From NCBI GenBank assembly GCA_007128995.1, contig SKWJ01000299.1:1-6048 (forward strand): a DNA stretch of 6,048 nt. The letters run 5' to 3'. Below, piece by piece: positions 1-6,048 of this stretch (position 1 is its first letter; the number at the start of each line of letters is the position of its first letter). Made by a program: the position numbers and the translations under genes. Source of the stretch: Paracoccaceae bacterium. Lineage in GTDB: Bacteria > Pseudomonadota > Alphaproteobacteria > Rhodobacterales > Rhodobacteraceae. The notes below the pieces were generated by a model. That model was given only the letters and a program-made list of their open reading frames with translations. It searched no databases and was not told where the DNA came from.

Positions 1-1303
1 ACCAGTCCGGGCGCTCGGCATTCAACCGGGAATAGGCGAGGATCGCGAAATGCAGCCAACCGCGCACATAATCGCAGGCAGGGCGGCCAGCATGCAGAAC
101 TTCATGATGACACCCGCCCCCGCAAAGACGCCTTGCCCAGCAGCTCTGGCACGGAAGCTGGCGTTCAACCGTGCGGGCCGACAGCCAGTCCTGCCGGGCA
201 AGGTGATTTATGCCATCGGCCAGTGACCCCATATGCCCTGCGGGATCATTGGCGAAGCGATGGCAGGCGGCATAGTCGCCAGAGGCATCAACCGCCAGAT
301 AATCGCGGGCCGCGCCACAGGAATGGCGTCTGGGCTGTCCGCGATGCAGTTCCGCCAGCGCCGTGGCAAGATTTGCAAATGGATGGGGGCGCCCCGCAAG
401 CGTTGCCTGCATCCACGCCTCACCACACCTGATCATTGCCGCAAGCAGCGCCTCGAAATCCTGCCCGCTCAGCGCGCCATCGCCGCTCGGTGATGCGATC
501 ATTGGTGACACGCCGACCGAGGTGAAACCGATGGCCGCAAGCGCGTCGAGCGTGGCTTCGAGGTCCAGATTCTCGGGGGTGGCTGTCACCCGAGCGCTCA
601 GCGCGATCCTGTCGCGATGGGCGCATAAATACGACACACCTTTCGCTGCGCGGGCAAAACTGCCACTGCGCCCGCGCGTCGGGCGCAGCCTGTCATTGAC
701 GAGTTCCCCACCGTCAAGACTGACGGTCACACTGAAACCGTGCTCGGCCAGAAACGCCGCATCATCTTCGGTCACAAGGGTGGCGTTGGTGGTGATGGAA
801 AAGCCTGTCGAAATGGCCCGCGCTGCCGCGCGGCTGCGCGCTTGCATCACACAGGCGCGGATCAAACCGCGCGCTGCAATCGGCTCGCCCCCCATGAAGG
901 CAATCTTCACGCTGCCACCGGGCGGTGTTCCATCGATCAGCGCCTCGATCGCGCGCGATGCGACGTCCGGCGACATGCGCTTGTCCGGACCGCCAAAATT
1001 CCCCCCGGATGCATAGCAATAGACACAGGCCAGATTGCAGGTCTGTGCCACGTTCAGCGCCAGGGCCCGCACCGGGCGCACAAGGCTTTCGGGCGGGTCA
1101 AGCTGATCGGGCGCATTTAGCCCAAGCTGGGCCAGAACCTCTGCCGTTCCGGTATCGCCATGGTCCAGCGCTGCGGCCAGTTGCGCGATCTGGGAATCCT
1201 CCAGTCCATAAAGGGCAGTTGTTTCGGCCATGATCGCAATCCGCCCTGCCAGATGGGCATGCTTGCTGCGCGGGCGCGCGGCGCTGATGATCTCATGGGT
1301 CAT
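1..1303 (-). CDS. Radical SAM/SPASM protein maturase, PeaB/QhpD-like (3' partial)
   Basis: A reading frame open from ATG 1303 to the window edge, 434 codons, with the stop beyond base 1. C89, C93 and C96 in NVAQTCNLACVYCYASGG form the CX3CX2C site that binds the SAM-cleaving [4Fe-4S] cluster; MGGEP at 137-141 is the SAM-binding motif. The C-terminal SPASM domain is complete: C329-X12-G342-X4-C347, then C385-X2-C388-X5-C394-X3-C398 and C410, the seven-Cys pattern that holds two auxiliary [4Fe-4S] clusters. SPASM enzymes modify peptides or proteins, often making thioether or carbon crosslinks. Wording around the first motif (NVAQTCNLAC.YCYA..G.FG) is closest, from memory, to PeaB/QhpD, the maturase of the crosslinked gamma subunit of quinohemoprotein amine dehydrogenase. 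The first 80 residues are helical and do not look like a PqqD-type peptide-binding domain. The start overlaps the previous gene by 11 bases. The likely substrate is one of the two LodA-like proteins upstream; this is inference. Confidence 0.94.
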   Translation of the reverse strand, partial: MTHEIISAARPRSKHAHLAGRIAIMAETTALYGLEDSQIAQLAAALDHGDTGTAEVLAQLGLNAPDQLDPPESLVRPVRALALNVAQTCNLACVYCYASGGNFGGPDKRMSPDVASRAIEALIDGTPPGGSVKIAFMGGEPIAARGLIRACVMQARSRAAARAISTGFSITTNATLVTEDDAAFLAEHGFSVTVSLDGGELVNDRLRPTRGRSGSFARAAKGVSYLCAHRDRIALSARVTATPENLDLEATLDALAAIGFTSVGVSPMIASPSGDGALSGQDFEALLAAMIRCGEAWMQATLAGRPHPFANLATALAELHRGQPRRHSCGAARDYLAVDASGDYAACHRFANDPAGHMGSLADGINHLARQDWLSARTVERQLPCQSCWARRLCGGGCHHEVLHAGRPACDYVRGWLHFAILAYSRLNAERPDW

Positions 1304-3137
1304 CGCACCTGCCCTGCCAGGCGGCAAAGAAGGGTATGCCAAGGCTGCGCCCGGTTCTGGCCCCGCTGGCCAAGGCTTCTGCCTCGGTCTGGAAGGCGCG
1401 CATCGCAGCCCGGGCATTCTGGATGCAGATATCTGCCTTGCGCAGATCGTCGTGATGTTCTGCCCGATACCCTGCCTCTGTCTGCGCCACGATATCTGAG
1501 AGCAGGTCAAGCGCCTTTGCAACCGCCGGATCATCAGGATCTGCCAGTTCAACCGGTCGCAGATACAGCGAAGGCATTGCTGCATAGCGCAACAGCATGC
1601 CTTCCACTTCCTTGAACTTGTGGAAATGCTGCAAACCGTCGCTGTCGATCCGGACCGCCAGTTCATAAAGCCCGGCTGGATAGTCATCGGCATTCTCGCG
1701 CAGATAATCGACCAGCCCTGCATATTCGCGATCCAACCGGCCGGCAGGGCGCTCGATCCTGACAAATTCCGAGATCACGTCATGACTTGCCGCGCGCAGT
1801 TGCCGCACGCGCGCTTCCAGCGAGTCGTCATCGTCGCCTGCGTCACCCGAAGGGTATGCCCCAAGGTCGGGGCGGATCACTGGCTGATACTGACCGTGCG
1901 GATAACGACCTGCGCGATCCAGCAGCCAGAGCACCTGATTGACCCAGCGCATATGCGTCATTTCGCTAAGCGCGACCGACAGGATCAACTGGCGCGCAGC
2001 GCGCAGATCATCGGGCAGCGTGGGCCATGTCGCGCGCTCTTGCGCGCTGACCTCTTCAGGCGCACGCAGCGAGAAGTAGGCATAAAGATAGACCATGGAC
2101 AGCGTGAATTCGAGTGGGGCCAGCGTGTTGGTCAACTCGTCAATCGCATGCCCGATGGACGGATAAGCAGCGTGCAGCCCGGCCAGAGGCGGCGTTGCCT
2201 CTGTGCCGTCAGCCTCGATTCCATTGAGGACAAAATCCAGCTCCTGCCAATGCAGGTTGATCTCATAGGGGTCATATCTGCTAGGGCGCGCACGTTCCTG
2301 CGTGGGGGCGGCGGCTGTGTCCTGTCCTGCACCGCGACGGCGCATCCAGTCCAGAAACGTGACCGGTTGCCCATCATCTGTTGCAGATGTCCCATCTTCC
2401 TGTGCTGGCCCGACAACCTGTCCAAGCACCACATCGGGATGATTGGACGCCCAGTACTGACAGGCACAATCACGGAAATCATGGGTCCACGGGCTGCACA
2501 TCGACGCGGTCAACTCTCCCGCGCGGTACACATCCGGGATCATGCCTGTCGCGTCCAGAAAACGCCGACGCTGCCCATGCAGCACGACCGGGTTGCCAAC
2601 AGGTTGTCCGTTTGCGGCACGCTGTGTCAGCAGGATTGTCAGATCGACACCTGCCTCGATCCCGCGAATGATCCACCAGCAGGTTTCACCTTCATAGGGT
2701 GTCATCTGAATCGCATTCTGGAAGACGTTGAAATCATAAAGCTCGATGCGCTGGCCCCGCTGTTCGATTGCGTGCAAATACCAGTCACCATCGCCCAGCG
2801 CCGCGCCTTCGGCCCCGTTCAGCTGCCGCTTCAACGCCGCAAGCCATGACGCATTCTCAGCAGCATCTTCGGCAAAAAGCGGATCGCTTTCCACGTCTGC
2901 ATTCACCAGCCGCGCGCCCTGCGTGCCGTCGGGGCCAGCGGGTTCAAGGCCAAGAAACTCGAATGTCAGGCCGGGAAAAAACCGCACATCCAGCTGGCGG
3001 ATGTCGAATTCAAGGCCCGGATAACAATTCCCGACGCCCGACTCCATCAGCGTCGAGACAGGATTGCCCAACACTGGCTGCGGATAGGGCGGCCCCAGAA
3101 TGGCCGCGCGGTTCAGCGGTTGCGGAGCCTTAGTCAC
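1293..3137 (-). CDS. LodA C-terminal-like segment fused to a VioB/RebD-type ferritin-like domain
   Basis: A 614-residue protein if started at GTG 3137, which has GGAGGG four bases upstream and overlaps the previous stop by 8 bases. An ATG at 3149 would add four residues but has no ribosome site. Residues about 30-240 resemble the C-terminal, cofactor-bearing part of LodA/GoxA enzymes: GVGNCYPGLEFD at 34-45 (family: GGxFFPGIE) and GELTASMCSPWTHDF at 207-221, then DCACQYWASNHPDVV (family: PGDLTxxMxxPWQADFxDC, then WWPAQRPDxV). A low-complexity linker follows (about 245-290). Residues about 320-515 form a ferritin-like helical domain as in iminophenylpyruvate dimer synthases VioB/RebD: LEFTLSMVYLYAYFSL (E343), LSEMTHM (E392, H395), EFVRIERP (E462) and SDGLQHFHKF (H504). 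These are candidate metal ligands. The last 95 residues are helical and of unknown role. Nothing else of the violacein or rebeccamycin pathways is present, so dimer synthase activity should not be assumed. The stop overlaps the next start by 11 bases. Confidence 0.82.
   Translation of the reverse strand: MTKAPQPLNRAAILGPPYPQPVLGNPVSTLMESGVGNCYPGLEFDIRQLDVRFFPGLTFEFLGLEPAGPDGTQGARLVNADVESDPLFAEDAAENASWLAALKRQLNGAEGAALGDGDWYLHAIEQRGQRIELYDFNVFQNAIQMTPYEGETCWWIIRGIEAGVDLTILLTQRAANGQPVGNPVVLHGQRRRFLDATGMIPDVYRAGELTASMCSPWTHDFRDCACQYWASNHPDVVLGQVVGPAQEDGTSATDDGQPVTFLDWMRRRGAGQDTAAAPTQERARPSRYDPYEINLHWQELDFVLNGIEADGTEATPPLAGLHAAYPSIGHAIDELTNTLAPLEFTLSMVYLYAYFSLRAPEEVSAQERATWPTLPDDLRAARQLILSVALSEMTHMRWVNQVLWLLDRAGRYPHGQYQPVIRPDLGAYPSGDAGDDDDSLEARVRQLRAASHDVISEFVRIERPAGRLDREYAGLVDYLRENADDYPAGLYELAVRIDSDGLQHFHKFKEVEGMLLRYAAMPSLYLRPVELADPDDPAVAKALDLLSDIVAQTEAGYRAEHHDDLRKADICIQNARAAMRAFQTEAEALASGARTGRSLGIPFFAAWQGRCDDP
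1308..1315 (-). promoter_or_regulatory. Shine-Dalgarno for the radical SAM gene
   Basis: On the minus strand AGGGCAGG precedes ATG 1303-1301: AGGG at 1315-1312 leaves an 8-base spacer, and the following AGG at 1310-1308 leaves 4 bases. It lies within the last codons of the ferritin-like fusion gene, whose TGA is at 1295-1293. This supports ATG 1303 over the in-frame ATG at codon 25. Confidence 0.55.
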
Positions 3138-4995
3138 ACTGCCCTCCATCCAGGGTGGCCGCAGGGTCCGCGCGCCAGCTTGGGTCGGTTTCCAACCGGT
3201 CCAGATAACCCATCAGCAAGTCATACTGGCGCCGCGTGATGCTGAGCGGCACCCCCATGGAATGGCGCATGAAGGGCGGCATGCGCATGTCATAGGCAAG
3301 ATCGAGGACATCGCGCGGATCGCGGTAGCGCGGCGGAGGCTGCGAGCGAGGTTCCCTGCGCGCTGCGCCATCTTCCGCATCCCATTTCCCGACCGGCACT
3401 TCGGCAGGCTTGCGGATACCGACACGCGCGGGCAGATCGGCGACATGGCCAAAAGGGGGGCGGATGATCTGCCGAACCCTGTCGGGCCGGCGGGCCAGAA
3501 ATTCGCGCAGAATCGGACTGTCAGCCATCCGCGCATGAACCTGCTGGACCACCAGAGTGTAAGGCAGCGTGTCGGGCGCCCCGGATGCCGGGACCCGCGT
3601 TGCCCCCTGCCCGGGCGTATAGTCCGGGGTGATCTGCGCATAGGGTGCATCTTCGGCGCGCATGCTTTTGGGGCCAAGACGCGGCGACAGGCCCGCATCC
3701 CAGTCCGGGTCATCAGCGCTGGAACCGCCCAGCATGCCAGCATTTCCGCCAAGCGCCCAGGCGCGGCGCTGGTCAAGATTGACCAGACTGGCGGTTTCAA
3801 AGATCCGCCGGAACAGGTCGAGGATCTCATCAGGGGTGGTTGTCAGATCCGGCGTTGCCTCGGGCAGTTCACGATCTTCCAGCTCATCCCGGATGGAATA
3901 CATCGGGCGGCGATCCGGCGCGAAATCAGGAGGGCCGGCAAAAGCGCGCGCCTTGGCTCTGAAAACGCGGTTCTCGATGGTCAGCGCGGCCTGCACAATC
4001 AGATCACAGGTGTCGTCAATCGTGCCCCAGCCATCGCCGGCCCCTTCACGCGCGCCGTCATAGCTGTCCTGGGGGGTCGGCCATTTTGGTGTGCCCCCAG
4101 TCCGGAAATTGAAGCCCGACCAGGGTGTGTCACCACTCAGGATCCGGTTTTCAGGCCGCGTCATCGCATGGGCCGTGCCATATTCAGTGACAGCAGGTTC
4201 AAAATCCCCCGGAGTGCGCGGCGAGGCTGTGGCAATCGTCGCATCCGGTGGGCCGAACGTCTCGCCCTTGCCGGGGGTAAAGCGCAGGCGCACCTGATCC
4301 AGCCGCGTCTGGCAGCACCAATTCTCGTGATTTGGCACGAATGTCTGGACCGAGCCAAGCGGTAGCGGGGCGTCTGGCCGGACAAGGGGTACCTGATCGC
4401 GGGTGCGCGGGCTGATCGCATCCAGACGGTGCGGCCAGTATGCGTCCGCCGGAAACACCACATGCGCGAGTGCGGCACAGGACGCGAGCTTGGTGCGCGA
4501 CTGCGCCTTGCGGTTTCCGGCATCGACAGTGAAGATCAGATCGCTGAGTTGCGCCTTGCGTGCCTGAAGGAAGGCTTCGGTCACCGGAACTGCGACAGTG
4601 CTGCCATCGGGATCTTGCAATGTTGCCCAGATCTCAAAAAACGGCGCAACTGGCTTGATCCGCCCTGCCCTGTCCTTGAAGGTGATGCGGTCGGGCAGTC
4701 GCGCAACAAGCCTGTGCGGCCAGTGGCCATCGCCGCGTTCGGATTGCAGGATCAGTGACAGAGCAGGCACGATATGGGTCTGGACGCCGCGATGCGGGTT
4801 TTCATCCATCTGCCATGCATAGGCATCCATGGGCTGGTCTGCGCCGCCGACACGCGCAATCGCCATCGGCGGGTCAAGAAAGATCGCGACCACGCGGCCC
4901 TGTGCGGGATCGCGACCACACCAGGGGGCGCAGGTGCCCTGATCATCGTCGCAGCAGGCACAGCCCGAAGCGTTGATGGGGGCCGCGCCGGTCAC
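3130..4995 (-). CDS. LodA/GoxA-like protein lacking the CTQ-bearing C-terminal part
   Basis: A 621-residue protein starting at GTG 4995 in a 4-base overlap with the upstream gene. No strong Shine-Dalgarno is seen, so coupling is likely. I recognise scattered signatures of the LodA/GoxA family (lysine epsilon-oxidase, glycine oxidase): DPPMAIARVGG at 41-51 (family: HPxIGIARVGNS), ITFKDRAGRIKP at 104-115 (family: FKDxxGxIKRQ), GWGTIDDTCDLIV at 322-334 (family: WYDDxSDGPV), and near the end RMPP at 571-574 and LSITRRQYDLL at 584-594 (family: MP... then LTPTQYxLL). In the family this last motif is followed by the segment that supplies the Cys and Trp of the CTQ cofactor. Here the protein stops about 30 residues later, and its only Cys after residue 330 is C620. 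The missing part appears at the start of the next gene. The first 26 residues hold five Cys (12, 14, 15, 22, 26) next to three Asp. No signal peptide or membrane segment is seen. The family link is by eye and the protein is divergent; catalytic activity is unproven. Confidence 0.75.
   Translation of the reverse strand: MTGAAPINASGCACCDDDQGTCAPWCGRDPAQGRVVAIFLDPPMAIARVGGADQPMDAYAWQMDENPHRGVQTHIVPALSLILQSERGDGHWPHRLVARLPDRITFKDRAGRIKPVAPFFEIWATLQDPDGSTVAVPVTEAFLQARKAQLSDLIFTVDAGNRKAQSRTKLASCAALAHVVFPADAYWPHRLDAISPRTRDQVPLVRPDAPLPLGSVQTFVPNHENWCCQTRLDQVRLRFTPGKGETFGPPDATIATASPRTPGDFEPAVTEYGTAHAMTRPENRILSGDTPWSGFNFRTGGTPKWPTPQDSYDGAREGAGDGWGTIDDTCDLIVQAALTIENRVFRAKARAFAGPPDFAPDRRPMYSIRDELEDRELPEATPDLTTTPDEILDLFRRIFETASLVNLDQRRAWALGGNAGMLGGSSADDPDWDAGLSPRLGPKSMRAEDAPYAQITPDYTPGQGATRVPASGAPDTLPYTLVVQQVHARMADSPILREFLARRPDRVRQIIRPPFGHVADLPARVGIRKPAEVPVGKWDAEDGAARREPRSQPPPRYRDPRDVLDLAYDMRMPPFMRHSMGVPLSITRRQYDLLMGYLDRLETDPSWRADPAATLDGGQCD
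3142..3147 (-). promoter_or_regulatory. Shine-Dalgarno GGAGGG that selects the GTG 3137 start
   Basis: Read on the minus strand, GGAGGG lies four bases (CAGT) before GTG 3137-3135. It is the strongest ribosome site seen at any junction in the window. It overlaps the alternative ATG at 3149-3147, which itself has only CACCCTGG upstream and no Shine-Dalgarno. The site lies inside the last codons of the upstream LodA-like gene, so ribosomes finishing that gene at TAA 3132-3130 end almost on top of it. Confidence 0.7.
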
Positions 4996-6048
4996 GTGGC
5001 TGCCCGGCGCAGCAGGCTTTGTTCGTAATCGAACAGGCCTGTCGGATCATGGCGGCGCTTGATCTCGACAAGACGCGGCAGGTTGGTTCCGAAATAGGCC
5101 TCGGCAAAATTTGGGGCGCCGCGGCGTGGATAATTCTGATAGCGTCGGCCCGTGCCCATGCTTTCGGCGATCCGGGCAAAGCCGTCCAGCCATTCGGTCG
5201 CGGCAGGCTCGGTCTCCTCGAAGGTCCAGAAGGACCAGGCGAACAAATCCAGACTGTCCGTGCGGTGCACAAAGGCCATGGCATCTGGCATCTGCGCATT
5301 GACCGCACCGCCATAACATTCCAGCGCGATGAAACTTGTCTTGTCGGGGGCGGACAGAAAATGAAGGATCACGTCGCGCCACCGCTCTGGCCCGTGATGA
5401 TGCGCGATGATCCGGCAATCGACCAGCGGCTTGGTATTCATGGACACGGTGGGCAGATCCATACCCGGCGGATTTGCCGTCTGCAGCAGCATTTCATTAA
5501 GTTCAAGATAGCGCCCCTGCTGCCATATCTCGATCTGTCCTGCCTCATCGGTGATATGCGCCAGCAGCGGACCCAGTGCCGCCCGGGTGTGTGTTTCAGA
5601 GCCGTTGCAGAGCCCACGGATCAGCAGGGCGGGGGTTTGGGCAGCGGGGTCTTGTGCTGTGGGCACATTGATAAGCAGGGCTTGCATCCCGATATCGGGC
5701 GCACCGCCATCAGTATAGCCATCCTGCAGGTCGCGCAGAACGCGACTGGCGATGTCCACCTCTGCGCGGCAAGACAGCGGAAAGCGCAGCCCGAACCCCC
5801 AAATCTTATCCAGTTCGACAAGCCGGTATTCGATCTCTGTCAATATTCCGAATTGGCACCCGGTACCACCGCGCACGGCCCAGAACAGATCCGGACGGTT
5901 TTCGGCGCAGGCCCGAACGACGGTACCGTCGGCAAGAACCATGGTCACGGCCTCGACCAGGTCGCAATTCATGCCGAACATGCGCGAGGTAAACCCATAG
6001 CCACCGCCTTGCATGTAACCTGCGACACAGACCGTTTCGCATCCACCA
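4992..6048 (-). CDS. FAD-linked oxidase, PCMH/berberine-bridge type (5' partial)
   Basis: This is the C-terminal 351 residues of a flavoprotein oxidase; the N-terminus, including the usual flavin-binding His region, lies beyond base 6048. The first visible residues, GGCETVCVAGYMQGGGYG, match the PCMH-type FAD-binding signature of berberine-bridge-like enzymes. The Cys encoded at 6041-6039 sits where that family carries its 6-S-cysteinyl flavin bond, so a (bi)covalent FAD is plausible. A typical ADGTVVRA / PDLFWAVRGGTG stretch follows. The C-terminus has the BBE domain (QNYPRRG, then DPTGLFDYEQSL). Such enzymes oxidise alcohols, sugars or amine-like substrates and pass electrons to O2, giving H2O2; the substrate cannot be read here. 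Family members are about 450-520 residues, so roughly 100-150 are missing. Its TGA stop overlaps the GTG start of the next gene by 4 bases (GTGA), so the two are probably translationally coupled. It is not the LodB type of flavoprotein normally paired with LodA. Confidence 0.93.
   Translation of the reverse strand, partial: GGCETVCVAGYMQGGGYGFTSRMFGMNCDLVEAVTMVLADGTVVRACAENRPDLFWAVRGGTGCQFGILTEIEYRLVELDKIWGFGLRFPLSCRAEVDIASRVLRDLQDGYTDGGAPDIGMQALLINVPTAQDPAAQTPALLIRGLCNGSETHTRAALGPLLAHITDEAGQIEIWQQGRYLELNEMLLQTANPPGMDLPTVSMNTKPLVDCRIIAHHHGPERWRDVILHFLSAPDKTSFIALECYGGAVNAQMPDAMAFVHRTDSLDLFAWSFWTFEETEPAATEWLDGFARIAESMGTGRRYQNYPRRGAPNFAEAYFGTNLPRLVEIKRRHDPTGLFDYEQSLLRRAAT

Noticed and set aside
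363..1016. Plus-strand open frame of 217 codons opposite the radical SAM gene
   Set aside because: The minus strand here encodes an unbroken radical SAM/SPASM protein with all ten cluster Cys, so the plus-strand frame is a shadow.
1620..2849. Plus-strand open frame of 409 codons opposite the ferritin-like fusion gene
   Set aside because: It is also antisense to a gene with clear domains, and its protein shows no coherent family signature.
1293..3137. Reading the ferritin-like protein as a true VioB or RebD of a bisindole pigment pathway
   Set aside because: Only the ferritin-like part matches. The N-terminal region differs from VioB, the protein is much shorter than the roughly 1000-residue VioB, and no VioA/RebO-type amino acid oxidase or other pathway gene is visible.
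3130..3149. A frameshift or pseudogene splitting one LodA gene into two
   Set aside because: The downstream frame has its own start and Shine-Dalgarno, the upstream protein ends after a natural-looking tail, and both frames are long and intact. A frameshift cannot be fully excluded without relatives.
3100..4365. Plus-strand open frame of 421 codons opposite the LodA-like gene
   Set aside because: It is an antisense shadow of a GC-rich gene. The protein is Arg-rich with no recognisable motif, whereas the minus-strand product has ordered family motifs.
1..6048. A small precursor peptide gene, tRNA, CRISPR array, insertion sequence, promoter or terminator
   Set aside because: The minus strand is coding end to end with overlapping genes. 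I saw no small gene with a ribosome site between them, no direct-repeat array, no transposase and no hairpin followed by a T run.

Overview
The window is GC-rich and shows no gene-free stretch. It reads as a proteobacterial chromosome fragment, most likely alphaproteobacterial (Rhodobacteraceae-like) from codon use and protein style; that placement is an impression, not a computed result. All four recognisable genes lie on the minus strand, so transcription runs from right (6048) to left (1). Every junction overlaps, which makes this the interior of one tightly coupled operon. The first and last genes are cut by the window edges, and neither the promoter nor the terminator is inside.

In order of transcription: (1) 6048-4992, the C-terminal part of a PCMH/berberine-bridge-type FAD-linked oxidase; (2) 4995-3130, a 621-residue protein carrying the N-terminal and middle signatures of the LodA/GoxA family of cysteine tryptophylquinone (CTQ) oxidases, but ending where the family's quinone-bearing part should begin; (3) 3137-1293, a 614-residue protein whose N-terminal third looks like that missing LodA C-terminal part (a PGLE-type motif with a Cys, then a PW-x2-DF motif), joined to a ferritin-like domain of the VioB/RebD type; (4) 1303 to beyond base 1, a radical SAM/SPASM maturase resembling the PeaB/QhpD family, which matures the CTQ- and thioether-bearing subunit of quinohemoprotein amine dehydrogenase.

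Taken together, the operon looks like a dedicated system for a protein-derived cofactor or crosslinked protein: a LodA-like enzyme split over two genes, with a probable metal-binding ferritin-like domain fused to its second half, a radical SAM enzyme to install a crosslink on Cys, and a flavin oxidase that could take part in maturation or act on the product. Classical LodA/GoxA enzymes are single polypeptides matured by a LodB-type flavoprotein, so this combination is unusual. The gene family calls rest on motifs read by eye; the joint function is inference.
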